A stretch of DNA of 64,000 bases from Salipiger pallidus (GCF_014643635.1 NZ_BMJV01000001.1:744001-808000); one strand, 5' to 3'; numbered from the stretch's first letter, positions 11,431-20,469 are shown. Notes: generated by a model not told the origin, from the letters alone. Program-made: numbers and translations.

Positions 11431-11571
11431 TTACTTGTACTTGCCGGTGTAGGTCGGCTCGACGCTGATCGGCTCGGGGTCGACAACGACGAATTCTTCT
11501 TCCTGCTGGCCACCGCAAGCGGCGAGGCCGAAGAGGCCGAGCATTGCAAGCACTTTGATGCTCTTGGACAT
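11431..11571 (-). CDS. 46-residue lipoprotein in the pcc locus
   Basis: A short gene that is easily missed. The ATG at 11571 has an AGGAG site 7 bases ahead and the frame runs 46 codons to TAA. The product begins MSKSIKVLAMLGLFGLAAC, a textbook lipoprotein signal with the lipidated Cys at position 19. It continues with an acidic, Val/Pro-rich tail (QQEEEFVVVDPEPISVEP) ending YTGKYK. The mature peptide has only 28 residues, so it probably serves as an envelope-anchored structural or signalling peptide; no function can be assigned. A hairpin follows the stop. Confidence 0.75.
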   Translation of the reverse strand: MSKSIKVLAMLGLFGLAACGGQQEEEFVVVDPEPISVEPTYTGKYK

Positions 11572-11785
11572 CTGTATCTCCTGTCAGGTTCCACGTAACC
11601 GACAAAGCCATGTGGCAGTGCCGGTCCTCGTTCCGAGGTAACGATTGCTTGGGCGCAATCAGCCCTCAACATAGCCCAAGTTTTCGGCGGGCAATATCTA
11701 TCCCGCATCGCTTTTTGGCGGTGTGGCGGCAAAGCCTCAGTCGACCTCGCGGTTGAACTGTTTCTCGCAAAATATTGTGGATTCA

Positions 11786-12211
11786 TCAGAAAGCTTCCCA
11801 GATGCAGCGGCCGTCCTCGAGGCTGTAAGCCTCGAAGTACTGCCGGATTCCGGGCGTTGTTTCGCCGAAAGCCACCGGTTGTTCCATCATCGAAATGACG
11901 ATGCGCAGATCTTTTGCGTTCCCTGCCCCTGCGTCATGCACAATGGCCCGCGACTCGAGTCTCGGAGCGGCCACTTTCCGGCACAGCAGGTCCATGTCCG
12001 CGGCGACATCTTCATAGGGCAGCGGGGTGTCCCCGCCAATCTGCGGGGCGACGAAACGGAATCGCACGGTGCTGGTAGAACTGCCGTCCCTCGGCGCATC
12101 CTCGATCATGTCGTGGAAGATCACCGCGTGCCCAGAAGGCAGCGGCACGGGTGTCCCCGTCTCGGGCAGCACCCCGGCCCCGGCCAACAGAAGAGACAGC
12201 AGAAACGTCAT
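11786..12211 (-). CDS. DUF6497-type exported protein
   Basis: 141 residues from the ATG at 12211, which overlaps the stop of the gene before it as ATGA; a GTG three codons upstream is the alternative. MTFLLSLLLAGAGVLPE is a signal peptide. The mature protein matches what I recall of DUF6497 in Rhodobacteraceae pcc loci: PLPSGHAVIFHDMI, VRFRFVAPQIGG, DMDLLCRKVAAP, LRIVISMMEQPVAFGE and a C-terminal EDGRCIWEAF. Two Cys (DLLC and GRC) could form a disulfide in the periplasm. Function unknown. Confidence 0.65.
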   Translation of the reverse strand: MTFLLSLLLAGAGVLPETGTPVPLPSGHAVIFHDMIEDAPRDGSSTSTVRFRFVAPQIGGDTPLPYEDVAADMDLLCRKVAAPRLESRAIVHDAGAGNAKDLRIVISMMEQPVAFGETTPGIRQYFEAYSLEDGRCIWEAF

Positions 12212-12546
12212 GCGGACCACCTCGCCCAGCGCGCCCGGTTGGCGGGATCGTCGAGCACCTGGGCAATGCGCTCGGCATCGCGCGGCGTGGGGCGCGCGCC
12301 GTCAAGCTGACCGCCCGCACGCAAGGTGATGCCGTCCGGCCCGGAGCGCACAGCGACGCAGGGGCTGAAGCCGCGCAGATCCCGCAGCGCCCGCCACAGG
12401 TCCTGCCGGACCTGGTGGGCGAGCCGCGCGGGACGCGCCAGCGGCGGCAGGCGCGTCTGGACCGAAAGATCGAAGCGCGCAGGCCAGCGTCGGGCGAGCA
12501 CAAGCTCACCACCGCTTTCATGCATATGCCAAGGCCTGCGCCCCAT
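12208..12546 (-). CDS. Conserved hypothetical protein next to pccB
   Basis: 112 residues from the ATG at 12546 (MGRRPWHMHESGGE), preceded by AGGAGGGGGC; GTG at 12564 is the longer alternative. The protein is small, basic and soluble, with a helical Arg-rich middle (LAHQVRQDLWRALRDLRGF) and a C-terminal segment PRDAERIAQVLDDPANRARW. I do not recognise a fold. It follows pccB by 21 bases and is coupled by ATGA to the DUF6497 gene, so the three are likely one transcript. Confidence 0.65.
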   Translation of the reverse strand: MGRRPWHMHESGGELVLARRWPARFDLSVQTRLPPLARPARLAHQVRQDLWRALRDLRGFSPCVAVRSGPDGITLRAGGQLDGARPTPRDAERIAQVLDDPANRARWARWSA

Positions 12547-12567
12547 GCCCCCTCCTGTCCGCACCGA

Positions 12568-14100
12568 TCAGAGCGGGATGTTGTCGTGCTTCTTCCACGG
12601 ATTCGTCAGCTTCTTGTTGCGAAGCTGGGCGAAGGCGCGACTCACCCGCCGCCGGGTGGACCGGGGCTGGATCACCTCGTCGATGAAGCCGCGCTCCGCC
12701 GCCACGAACGGGTTGGCAAAGCGGGCCTCGTAATCCTGCGTATACTTGGCGATCTTGTCCGCATCCCCAAGGTCGGCGCGGTGAATGATCTCGGTTGCGC
12801 CCTTGGCGCCCATGACCGCGATCTCGGCGGTAGGCCAGGCGTAGTTCACGTCGCCGCGCAGGTGCTTGGAGCTCATCACGTCATAAGCACCGCCATAGGC
12901 CTTGCGGGTGATGACCGTGACCTTGGGCACCGTCGCCTCGCCATAGGCAAAGAGCAGTTTCGCGCCATGCTTGATGACGCCGCCGTATTCCTGGCTGGTG
13001 CCCGGCAGGAAGCCCGGCACGTCCACGAAGGTCAGCAGCGGGATCTCGAACGCATCGCAGAAGCGCACGAACCGCGCGGCCTTCTTCGAGCTGTCGATGT
13101 CGAGGCACCCGGCCAGAACCATCGGCTGGTTCGCCACGACGCCCACGGTCTGCCCCTCGAGACGGATGAAACCGGTGATGATGTTCTTGGCGTGCTCTTC
13201 CTGAATCTCGTAGAAATCACCCTCGTCGGCGACCTTCAGGATCAGCTCCTTCATGTCATAGGGCTGGTTGGCGTTCTCCGGGATGATCGTGTCGAGCGAG
13301 GTTTCCACCCGCGCCACATCGTCGAAGAAGGGCCGCACCGGGGGCTTCTCGCGGTTGCTCAGCGGCAGGTAATCCACCAGCCGGCGCACTTCGGCGAGCG
13401 CCTCCACGTCATTCTCGAAGGCGCCATCGGCGACCGAGGATTTCTTGGTGTGGGTGGACGCACCGCCCAGTTCCTCGGCGGTGACCACTTCGTTGGTGAC
13501 GGTCTTGACCACGTCGGGGCCGGTCACGAACATGTAGGAGGTGTCCTTCACCATGAAGATGAAGTCGGTCATCGCGGGGGAATAGACCGCGCCGCCCGCG
13601 CAAGGCCCCATAATGACGGAAATCTGCGGGATCACGCCCGAGGCCATGATGTTGCGCTGGAAGATCTCGGCATAGCCGGCAAGGCTGTCGACGCCTTCCT
13701 GGATGCGCGCGCCGCCGCTGTCGTTAAGGCCGATGACCGGCGCGCCGTTCTGCATCGCCATGTCCATGACCTTGCAAATCTTCTGCGCGTGGGTGGCGGA
13801 CACAGACCCGCCCAGCACGGTGAAATCCTGGGAGAAGACATAGACCATGCGGCCGTTGATGGTGCCCCAGCCGGTAATGACACCATCGCCATAGGGGCGG
13901 TTTTTCTCCATGCCGAAGTCGGTGCAGCGGTGGGCGACGAACATGTCGTATTCTTCGAAGCTGCCTTCATCGAGCAGCAGCTCGATGCGCTCGCGCGCGG
14001 TCAGCTTGCCCTTGGCATGCTGCGCGTCAATGCGTTTCTGACCACCGCCAAGCCGCGCGCCGCTGCGGCGCTCTTCGAGTTCGTGCAGGATATCTTTCAT
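12568..14100 (-). CDS. pccB: Propionyl-CoA carboxylase beta subunit (carboxyltransferase)
   Basis: 510 residues from the ATG at 14100 ([12 protein letters not shown]), with a GGGGGA site 6 bases ahead. It transfers carboxyl from biotin on PccA to propionyl-CoA. Both crotonase-like halves are intact: the N-half has [13 protein letters not shown] and the CoA-binding [12 protein letters not shown] with [12 protein letters not shown]; the C-half has [16 protein letters not shown] and [18 protein letters not shown] and the overall length match PccB rather than AccD or methylcrotonyl-CoA carboxylase, and the adjacent PccR-type regulator supports that. TTTGCAAA-type sites lie just upstream. Confidence 0.96.
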   Translation of the reverse strand: MKDILHELEERRSGARLGGGQKRIDAQHAKGKLTARERIELLLDEGSFEEYDMFVAHRCTDFGMEKNRPYGDGVITGWGTINGRMVYVFSQDFTVLGGSVSATHAQKICKVMDMAMQNGAPVIGLNDSGGARIQEGVDSLAGYAEIFQRNIMASGVIPQISVIMGPCAGGAVYSPAMTDFIFMVKDTSYMFVTGPDVVKTVTNEVVTAEELGGASTHTKKSSVADGAFENDVEALAEVRRLVDYLPLSNREKPPVRPFFDDVARVETSLDTIIPENANQPYDMKELILKVADEGDFYEIQEEHAKNIITGFIRLEGQTVGVVANQPMVLAGCLDIDSSKKAARFVRFCDAFEIPLLTFVDVPGFLPGTSQEYGGVIKHGAKLLFAYGEATVPKVTVITRKAYGGAYDVMSSKHLRGDVNYAWPTAEIAVMGAKGATEIIHRADLGDADKIAKYTQDYEARFANPFVAAERGFIDEVIQPRSTRRRVSRAFAQLRNKKLTNPWKKHDNIPL

Positions 14101-14163
14101 GGCCGTCCCCCTTGGATTTGACCAGACAATACAGAGGGCCACTTGCCACTCAAGTCAAATCGG

Positions 14164-14216
14164 GCAAATTTGCAAACCCTGCATATCGCCGATTTTGAAA
14201 ATTGCGAATTCGCAAA
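14164..14216. promoter_or_regulatory. ScfR/PccR-type operator sites between pccB and the MFS gene
   Basis: The 194-base divergent region is AT-rich and contains TTTGCAAA at 14169-14176, inside the palindrome GCAAATTTGC (14164-14173). A second perfect 14-bp palindrome, TTGCGAATTCGCAA, lies at 14202-14215. TTTGCAAA repeats are what I recall as the DNA motif of Rhodobacter sphaeroides PccR, which represses or activates pcc genes according to short-chain acyl-CoA. A PccR-type gene is 1.4 kb away. Which gene of the divergent pair each palindrome controls is inference. Confidence 0.65.
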
Positions 14217-14294
14217 TTACCTGCATTTGCGCACAACCGAACCTGCGGGTTTCCTCGATGGACAAGGCCCGCTGCGCCGCCTACTCCTCGGGGC

Positions 14295-15515
14295 ATGGAA
14301 AACCCGCCCCGCGTCCGGTTTCTTGACCGCAGCACCCCGCCACATATCGTCACACTCATCCTGCTGGCCGGAATTTCAGCACTGGCGATGAACGTGTTCC
14401 TGCCGTCCCTGCCCCGCATGACCGAGCACTTCGATACCGAATACCGGCTCATGCAGCTGTCGGTGGCAATCTACCTCGGGGTAAACGCGCTGTTGCAGGT
14501 GTTCATCGGCCCACTGTCGGACAAGCTGGGCCGCCGTCCGGTGATCCTTTGGGGCGTGGGGCTGTTCCTGGTGGCGACGCTGGGCTGCATCTTTGCGCCC
14601 GACATCACCCTATTCCTGGCCTTCCGCATGTGCCAGGCGGTGATCGTGTCGGCCATGGTGCTGAGCCGCGCGGTGGTGCGCGACATCGTCCCGCAGGATC
14701 AGGCGGCGTCGATGATCGGCTATGTCACCATGGGGGTCGCCGTGGTGCCCATGGTCGGCCCGGTGATCGGCGGCGTGCTGGACGAGGCGTTTGGCTGGCA
14801 ATCCACCTTCTGGTTGCTCTTCGTGCTGGGCGCTGCGGTGTTCTGGCTCAGCTGGCGTGACCTTGGCGAGACATCAACCAGTTCCGGCCTCAGCATCGGC
14901 GCGCAGTTCCGCCAGTATCCCGAGCTGCTGCGCAGCCCCCGGTTCTGGGGCTACGCCCTGACCTGCGCCTTCACCTCGGGGGCGTTCTTCGCCTACCTCG
15001 GGGGCGCGCCCTTCGTTGGTTCCGAGGTCTTCGGCCTCGGGCCGGCGGTGCTGGGCTTTTTCTTCGGCGCGCCGGCGGTGGGCTACATGGTCGGCAACGG
15101 ACTGTCGGGAAAGTTCTCGGTGCGGGTGGGGATCAACCAAATGATCCTCACGGGCTGCTGCATCAACGCCGGAGGGCTGACCCTTGCGCTGGTGCTGTTT
15201 TACATGGGCTTCCAGTCGGAATGGATCTTCTTCGGATCAATGACCTTCGTGGGTCTCGGCAACGGCATGACCATCCCCAACTCCACTGCGGGATCGCTGT
15301 CGGTGCGCCCTCACCTTGCGGGAACTGCCTCGGGGCTGTCGGGGGCCATCATGATCGGCGGTGGCGCGGCCCTGTCGGCACTGGCGGGCGCGCTGCTGAA
15401 ACCCGGTACCGGCGCGTGGCCGCTACTGTGGCTGATGCTGATCACAGGGATCGCAGGGATGATCTCGATCCTTCTGGTGATCCGCCGCGAACGGCGCCTG
15501 TCCGGCCTCGGCTGA
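14295..15515 (+). CDS. MFS transporter, Bcr/CflA drug-exporter family
   Basis: 406 residues from the ATG at 14295 (MENPPRVRFLDRS). About 12 hydrophobic segments run through the protein, and LSDKLGRRPVILWG after the second is the MFS motif A of Bcr/CflA proton-driven exporters; SRAVVRDIVPQDQAASMIGY is the motif around TM4-5 of that family. It would sit in the inner membrane and export drugs or metabolites. It lies between pccB and the PccR-type gene, so co-regulation with propionate metabolism is possible; the natural substrate is not predictable. Its ribosome-binding site is weak. Confidence 0.88.
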   Translation: MENPPRVRFLDRSTPPHIVTLILLAGISALAMNVFLPSLPRMTEHFDTEYRLMQLSVAIYLGVNALLQVFIGPLSDKLGRRPVILWGVGLFLVATLGCIFAPDITLFLAFRMCQAVIVSAMVLSRAVVRDIVPQDQAASMIGYVTMGVAVVPMVGPVIGGVLDEAFGWQSTFWLLFVLGAAVFWLSWRDLGETSTSSGLSIGAQFRQYPELLRSPRFWGYALTCAFTSGAFFAYLGGAPFVGSEVFGLGPAVLGFFFGAPAVGYMVGNGLSGKFSVRVGINQMILTGCCINAGGLTLALVLFYMGFQSEWIFFGSMTFVGLGNGMTIPNSTAGSLSVRPHLAGTASGLSGAIMIGGGAALSALAGALLKPGTGAWPLLWLMLITGIAGMISILLVIRRERRLSGLG

Positions 15516-15554
15516 GTCCCCCGAACGACACAGGGCTGGACGGCGCGCGGAAAA

Positions 15555-15592
15555 TTTGCAAATCACCCCTACCCGCCGCGCTAACCTGCAAA
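15555..15592. promoter_or_regulatory. TTTGCAAA half-sites upstream of the PccR-type regulator gene
   Basis: The 114-base gap ahead of the regulator gene has TTTGCAAA at 15555-15562 and CCTGCAAA at 15585-15592. They match the half-site seen before pccB, so the regulator probably controls its own gene. The two copies are 22 bases apart, which is wider than the 4-base spacing I recall for the R. sphaeroides motif. Confidence 0.5.
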
Positions 15593-15629
15593 CACGGGTG
15601 CTGACCGCTTTTCGGGGGAGACGGCAACC

Positions 15630-17021
15630 ATGCCCACGCGCAAACTCTATGCCGGTGCCAAGCTGCGCGACCTTCGTGGCCGCCTTGGCATCACGCAAAA
15701 GGAATTCTCGGGCAAGCTGGGGATTTCGCTGCCCTACCTGAACCAGATGGAGAACAACAACCGCCCGGTCTCGACCACGGTGGTGCTGGCGCTGGCGCAG
15801 GAATTCGGCTTTGACGTGACCGAGCTGGGACAGGGCGATAGCGAACGGCTGGTGACGGACATGCGCGAGGCGCTGGCCGACCCGATCTTTGCAGAGGCCC
15901 CGCCGCTGGCGGACCTGCGGCTTACCGCCTCCAACGCCCCCGCCCTCGCCCGCGCCTTCCTCGAGCTGCACCGCGCCTACCGCCAAACCCACGAACGGCT
16001 CGCCTCGCTCGACGAGGCGCTGGGGCGCGAGGGCACCCAGATGCAGGCGTCGCCATGGGAGGAGGTGCGCGATTTCTTCCACTACTGCGACAACTACATC
16101 GACGCAGTGGACCGCGCCGCCGAACATTTCTCCACCGGTCTCGGCCCGGACCTGAGGGCGGGGCTGGTGTCGCGTCTGTCGGGTATGGGAATCTCGGTCA
16201 CCTACGACAACGGCTCCACCCTGCGCGCCTGGGACAAGGAGGCGCGGCAGATCACCCTGTCGGCACTGGCGGCGCCCGAAACGCAGGTCTTCCAGCTGCT
16301 GGTGCAGGTGGCGCTGCTGCGACAGGACGAGCTTCTCGAGGCAACGCTGGATCTTGCGCGCTTCCAGTCGGACGCGGCGCGCAGCATCGCCAAGCTGGGG
16401 CTGGCCAACTACTTTGCCGGGGCAGCGATGATGCCCTACACGCGCTTTCTTGCCTCGGCGCAGGAAGTGCGCCACGATCTTGAGCTGCTGGCGACACGCT
16501 TCGGCGCTTCGATCGAACAGGTGGCGCACCGGCTGTCGACCCTGCAACGGCCCGGCGCCAAGGGTATCCCCTTCTTCTTTGCCCGGGTCGACCAGGCCGG
16601 TACGATCACCAAGCGCCACTCGGCCACGCGGCTGCAATTCGCCCGCTTCGGCGGCGCCTGCCCCCTGTGGAACGTGCACCGCGCCTTCGAGACCCCCGGC
16701 CATTTCCTGCGCCAGCTGGCCGAGACACCGGACGGCGTGCGCTACGTGCTGCTCGCTCGTGATGTCACCAAGCGCGGGGGGCATTTCGGGGCCCCGGTGC
16801 GGCGCTACGCCATGGCGGTGGGCTGCGAGGTACGACACGCGGGGGCGCTGGTCTACGCCGATGGGCTCGACCTCGGGCGCGACGGGGCGTTCGAGCCCAT
16901 CGGCATCTCCTGCCGCATCTGCGAGCGCACGAATTGCCACCAGCGCTCTGTCCCGCCGCTGGAAAAGCGTCTCACCATCCCTGCTGACCGCCGTGACATC
17001 GTGCCCTACAGCCTCGACTGA
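15630..17021 (+). CDS. pccR: Short-chain fatty acyl-CoA regulator (ScfR/PccR family)
   Basis: 463 residues. Residues 1-65 are an Xre-type helix-turn-helix (KLRDLRGRLGITQKEFSGKL, then ISLPYLNQMENNNRP). The long remainder is the ligand-sensing ScfR part, ending in the conserved cysteine block GISCRICERTNCHQRS near residues 430-445. Family members (PccR, RamB, MccR) bind short-chain acyl-CoAs and control their assimilation genes. Its location near pccB and the TTTGCAAA sites in both control regions point to PccR. The ATG at 15630 starts directly at the HTH. A repeat-derived hairpin follows the stop. Confidence 0.9.
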   Translation: MPTRKLYAGAKLRDLRGRLGITQKEFSGKLGISLPYLNQMENNNRPVSTTVVLALAQEFGFDVTELGQGDSERLVTDMREALADPIFAEAPPLADLRLTASNAPALARAFLELHRAYRQTHERLASLDEALGREGTQMQASPWEEVRDFFHYCDNYIDAVDRAAEHFSTGLGPDLRAGLVSRLSGMGISVTYDNGSTLRAWDKEARQITLSALAAPETQVFQLLVQVALLRQDELLEATLDLARFQSDAARSIAKLGLANYFAGAAMMPYTRFLASAQEVRHDLELLATRFGASIEQVAHRLSTLQRPGAKGIPFFFARVDQAGTITKRHSATRLQFARFGGACPLWNVHRAFETPGHFLRQLAETPDGVRYVLLARDVTKRGGHFGAPVRRYAMAVGCEVRHAGALVYADGLDLGRDGAFEPIGISCRICERTNCHQRSVPPLEKRLTIPADRRDIVPYSLD

Positions 17022-17032
17022 TCCCAAGACAG

Positions 17033-17150
17033 CGACGGAGGGGGCGCTGCCCCCGCCCGCCTGCGGCGACCTCCCCCGGGATATTTGAGGTCAAAGGAAA
17101 CATGGGCCTTTGGATTTCCTTTGACCTCAAATATCCCCGCCGGAGGCAGG
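17033..17150. repeat. Paired intergenic repeat forming a 23-bp perfect inverted repeat
   Basis: Copy A of a family found three times in this window. A GC-rich head (GGAGGGGGCGCTGCCCCC at 17038-17055) is followed by GGGATATTT, eight variable bases and AGGAAA (17078-17100). After a 14-base loop the same element returns inverted at 17115-17137, pairing perfectly over 23 bp. It sits between the stop of pccR and gatC, both plus strand, and probably acts as a transcription or mRNA-end signal. Confidence 0.8.
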
Positions 17151-17241
17151 CGCGCCGGTTCTGCCCGCGCGGCGCTTGCGGCTTTCCGGTCGCGGGGGTA
17201 AAGCGGACCGGACGCATTCACGGACAACGGAGACCCAACCG

Positions 17242-17529
17242 ATGTCGATCGACACCCAGACCGCCGCCAAGGTGGCCAAGCTCGCGCGGATCCGCGTGGA
17301 GCCCGAGCGCCTGCCCGAGCTGGCGCAGGAATTTTCCAACATCCTCGATTTCATCGAACAGCTCGGCGAGGTCGACGTTGACGGCGTGGAGCCCATGGTC
17401 TCCGTGACGCCCATGCGCCTCAAGCGCCGGGTCGACGGCGTGACCGACGGCAACCAGCAGGACAAGGTCCTCGCCAATGCCCCCGATGCCCGCGAAGGGT
17501 TCTTTGCCGTGCCGAAGGTGGTGGAATGA
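17242..17529 (+). CDS. gatC: Asp/Glu-tRNA amidotransferase subunit C
   Basis: 95 residues from the ATG at 17242 ([17 protein letters not shown]). GatC is the small wrap-around subunit that stabilises GatA on GatB in the GatCAB amidotransferase, which makes Gln-tRNA and/or Asn-tRNA from misacylated precursors. [20 protein letters not shown] and the linker [14 protein letters not shown] are the family signatures, and FFAVPKVVE is the conserved tail. Its stop overlaps the start of gatA by four bases (ATGA). gatB is not in this window. Confidence 0.95.
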   Translation: MSIDTQTAAKVAKLARIRVEPERLPELAQEFSNILDFIEQLGEVDVDGVEPMVSVTPMRLKRRVDGVTDGNQQDKVLANAPDAREGFFAVPKVVE

Positions 17530-19013
17530 GCGATCTGAGCAAGATGAAAGTGGCCGAGGCGCGCGATGCGCTGCGCGCCGGAGATGTCACCAGCCTCGAG
17601 CTGACCGAGGCCTGCCTTTCGGCCATCGAGGGTGCGGGCGCACTTGGGGCCTTCGTACACAAGACGCCCGAGATCGCGCGCGCCCAGGCGGCTGCTGCCG
17701 ATGCCCGGATCAAGGCCGGTGACGCGCCGTCGCTCTGCGGTATCCCGATGGGCATCAAGGACCTGTTCTGCACCAAGGGCGTGCCGAGCCAGTCCGCCAG
17801 CCGCATTCTCGAGGGCTTCAAGCCCGAGTACGAATCCACCGTCACCTCGCAGCTGTTCGACGCGGGCGCGGTGATGCTGGGCAAGCTCAACATGGACGAA
17901 TTCGCCATGGGCTCGTCGAACGAGACCAGCACCTATGGCAACGCGGTCAACCCGTGGCGCCGCGATGGCGACGACACCGCGCTGACGCCCGGCGGCTCGT
18001 CTGGCGGCTCGGCCTCTGCCGTGGCGGCGGACCTGTGCCTTGCAGCAACCGGCACCGACACCGGCGGCTCGATCCGCCAGCCGGCGGCCTTCACCGGCAT
18101 CACCGGCATCAAGCCGACCTACGGGCGCTGCTCGCGCTGGGGCATCGTGGCCTTCGCCAGCTCGCTCGACCAGGCCGGCCCGATGACCAAGGACGTGCGC
18201 GACGCCGCCATCCTGCTGCAGGCCATGTGCGGCCACGACCCCAAGGACAGCACCTCGGCAGACCTGCCGGTGCCGGACTTCGAGGCCATGCTGACCGGCG
18301 ACATCCGCGGCAAGACGATCGGCATTCCCCGCGAATACCGCATGGACGGCATGTCCGCCGAGATCGACGCGCTGTGGACGCAAGGCGTCGACATGCTGCG
18401 CGACGCGGGCGCGAAGATCGTCGACATCTCGCTGCCACACACCAAATACGCGCTGCCCACCTATTACGTCATCGCCCCGGCCGAGGCGTCGTCGAACCTC
18501 GCCCGCTACGACGGGGTGCGCTATGGCCACCGCGCCACGCTCGCCTCTGGCGAGGGCATCAACGACATGTATGAAAAGACCCGCGCCGAGGGCTTCGGCC
18601 CCGAGGTGCAGCGCCGCGTCATGGTCGGCACCTACGTGCTGTCCGCCGGCTTCTACGACGCCTACTACAACAAGGCCCGCAAGGTCCGCACGCTCATCAA
18701 GAAGGACTTCGAGGATGCCTTCGCCGCAGGGGTCGACGCGATCCTGACGCCGGCGACCCCCTCGCCCGCCTTCGGTCTGGGCGAAATGAAAGACGCAGAC
18801 CCGGTGCAGATGTATCTTAACGATGTGTTTACCGTCACGGTGAACCTTGCCGGGCTTCCGGGTGTTACGGTACCGACGGGGCTGGATTCGAAAGGCCTTC
18901 CGCTTGGGCTGCAGCTGATCGGCCGCCCGTGGGAAGAAGGCGATCTGCTGAACACCGCCTACGCACTGGAACAGGCGGCGGGCTTCGCGGCCAAGCCGGC
19001 GAAATGGTGGTAA
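17526..19013 (+). CDS. gatA: Asp/Glu-tRNA amidotransferase subunit A
   Basis: 495 residues. Amidase-signature enzyme that releases ammonia from glutamine for transamidation of Glu-tRNA(Gln)/Asp-tRNA(Asn). The catalytic triad is visible: Lys78 in [10 protein letters not shown], cis-Ser158 in [12 protein letters not shown] and nucleophile Ser182 in [26 protein letters not shown] and [10 protein letters not shown] are further family blocks. Start ATG at 17526 overlaps gatC by ATGA, so the two are translationally coupled. Confidence 0.96.
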   Translation: MSDLSKMKVAEARDALRAGDVTSLELTEACLSAIEGAGALGAFVHKTPEIARAQAAAADARIKAGDAPSLCGIPMGIKDLFCTKGVPSQSASRILEGFKPEYESTVTSQLFDAGAVMLGKLNMDEFAMGSSNETSTYGNAVNPWRRDGDDTALTPGGSSGGSASAVAADLCLAATGTDTGGSIRQPAAFTGITGIKPTYGRCSRWGIVAFASSLDQAGPMTKDVRDAAILLQAMCGHDPKDSTSADLPVPDFEAMLTGDIRGKTIGIPREYRMDGMSAEIDALWTQGVDMLRDAGAKIVDISLPHTKYALPTYYVIAPAEASSNLARYDGVRYGHRATLASGEGINDMYEKTRAEGFGPEVQRRVMVGTYVLSAGFYDAYYNKARKVRTLIKKDFEDAFAAGVDAILTPATPSPAFGLGEMKDADPVQMYLNDVFTVTVNLAGLPGVTVPTGLDSKGLPLGLQLIGRPWEEGDLLNTAYALEQAAGFAAKPAKWW

Positions 19014-19048
19014 ATCCACCGGTCTGACAAGGAAGACGGACGATCATC

Positions 19049-19744
19049 ATGAAGAAGCTCCTCCTTTGCGGCGCTGCCACTCTGACCATCGCAGCTTGCA
19101 CCCATTCCGTGCCCGACAGCGGTGCAGGCGTGGGCTTTGGCGACTACGACAGCTACAACGCGCAGCAGGCCCAGCAAGCCCAGGGACAAGGCACGATGAC
19201 CGTTCAGGCGCCGAGTGCCGTCACCAGCTCGACCCTCGACGGCACTCCCATCGAGGACGAGGCGGCGGCACGGGCCAGCGCCGCGAATTCCGGTCAGGCA
19301 CCGGTGAACGCGTCGCCGTCGAACCCTGCCCCGCAGGTGGTCAGCAACTCTGCCGGCATCTCGAACGAGAACAGCTTCGAGGCGGTCAGCGCCGAGCGTG
19401 ACATCCAGGCAGACGCGGCGCTCATTGCGCAGAACCGCAGCCAGTACCAGATCGTCACCCCGACCCAGCTGCCGCCCCGTCCGGGCAGCAGCCGGCCCAA
19501 TATCGTGGCCTACGCCCTGCAGACCACGAACCCCGTGGGCGTGTCGCTCTACGAGCGCCGCGGTCGCTACGCGGGCCAGCGCCTGACCCCGGCATGCAAC
19601 GAGTACAACTCGGCCGACCTTGCGCAGGAAGCTTTCCTCGAGAAGGGCGGACCCGAGCGGGACCGTGACAACCTAGACGCGGACGGCGACGGCTTTGCCT
19701 GCACCTGGAACCCCGCGCCCTTCCGTGCGGCCAGGGGCGGCTGA
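19049..19744 (+). CDS. Lipoprotein with C-terminal Excalibur calcium-binding domain
   Basis: 231 residues. The N-terminal signal ends in the lipobox TIAAC (Cys17). A long Gln/Ala/Ser-rich low-complexity region (residues 30-125) follows and probably acts as a flexible spacer. The last 50 residues contain ACNEYNSADLAQEAFLEKGG and the acidic loop NLDADGDGFACTW, a DxDxDG-type Excalibur motif with its paired Cys, as found in surface and nuclease-associated proteins. It lies 35 bases after gatA and its stop runs into the amidase gene, suggesting an envelope-linked pair. Confidence 0.75.
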   Translation: MKKLLLCGAATLTIAACTHSVPDSGAGVGFGDYDSYNAQQAQQAQGQGTMTVQAPSAVTSSTLDGTPIEDEAAARASAANSGQAPVNASPSNPAPQVVSNSAGISNENSFEAVSAERDIQADAALIAQNRSQYQIVTPTQLPPRPGSSRPNIVAYALQTTNPVGVSLYERRGRYAGQRLTPACNEYNSADLAQEAFLEKGGPERDRDNLDADGDGFACTWNPAPFRAARGG

Positions 19745-19794
19745 CGCTGCTCTGGCACCCGTCAGACAACTTCGGCCCGCGCCGCCTCGGCGCG

Positions 19795-20442
19795 GTGCCA
19801 GATATGGTCGTGCTGCACTACACCGCGATGCCGGACGCGCGCGGGGTGCTCGATTGGCTATGTGATCCCGCGTCCAACGTTTCAGCCCACTACGTGATCG
19901 ACCGTGACGGTACCTGCTGGCAGCTGGTGCGCGAGGACATGCGCGCCTGGCATGCCGGACTTGGCGCCTGGGGCCACGTGCCCGAGGTCAATTCCCGTTC
20001 CATCGGAATCGAGATCGTCAACACCGGCGCCGAGCCCTTCCCAGAACCGCAGATGGCGGCGCTTGAGCGTCTCATGCCCGGTATCATGGCGCGCTGGGAC
20101 ATCAGCCCCGCGCGGGTGATCGGTCATTCGGACCTGGCGGTGGGACGCAAGATCGACCCGGGTCGTAGGTTTGACTGGGCGCGGCTGGCCCGACGTGGGC
20201 TGGCAATCGCCGCACCGACACCGGCCCGGGACACCGACGCTGTTCCGGACCGCGCGGTCTTTCACGATGCGGCGCGACGCTTCGGCTATCATTTTGATGA
20301 GCAACAGCACGAGGCTCTGCTTCAAGCGGTGCGCGACCGTTTTCGCCCGGAAGGTCACGGACCGCTTGCTGCGCAAGACGTGGCAATCATGACGGCTCTG
20401 GCCAGCGTCTATCCCGCAGACACCGCCGCGGTGCCCGTCTGA
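19795..20442 (+). CDS. N-acetylmuramoyl-L-alanine amidase (Amidase_2/AmpD-like)
   Basis: 215 residues from GTG at 19795. It cleaves the bond between muramic acid and the stem peptide of peptidoglycan or its fragments. Zinc-binding positions are VVLHYTAM (His near the start), the AmpD-type IGIEIVNTG and GHSDLAVGRKIDPG at the end of the catalytic domain. A C-terminal 60-residue helical region resembles a small peptidoglycan-binding domain. Family members normally begin some 16 residues earlier with WHPSxNFGPRR; that sequence is present here in frame (19753 onward) but no ATG, GTG or TTG precedes it. The true start may be CTG at 19747 or 19741, just past the lipoprotein stop. Confidence 0.85.
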   Translation: MPDMVVLHYTAMPDARGVLDWLCDPASNVSAHYVIDRDGTCWQLVREDMRAWHAGLGAWGHVPEVNSRSIGIEIVNTGAEPFPEPQMAALERLMPGIMARWDISPARVIGHSDLAVGRKIDPGRRFDWARLARRGLAIAAPTPARDTDAVPDRAVFHDAARRFGYHFDEQQHEALLQAVRDRFRPEGHGPLAAQDVAIMTALASVYPADTAAVPV

Positions 20443-20469
20443 CTGGCCGCCACCGCAACGGAGCTCAGG

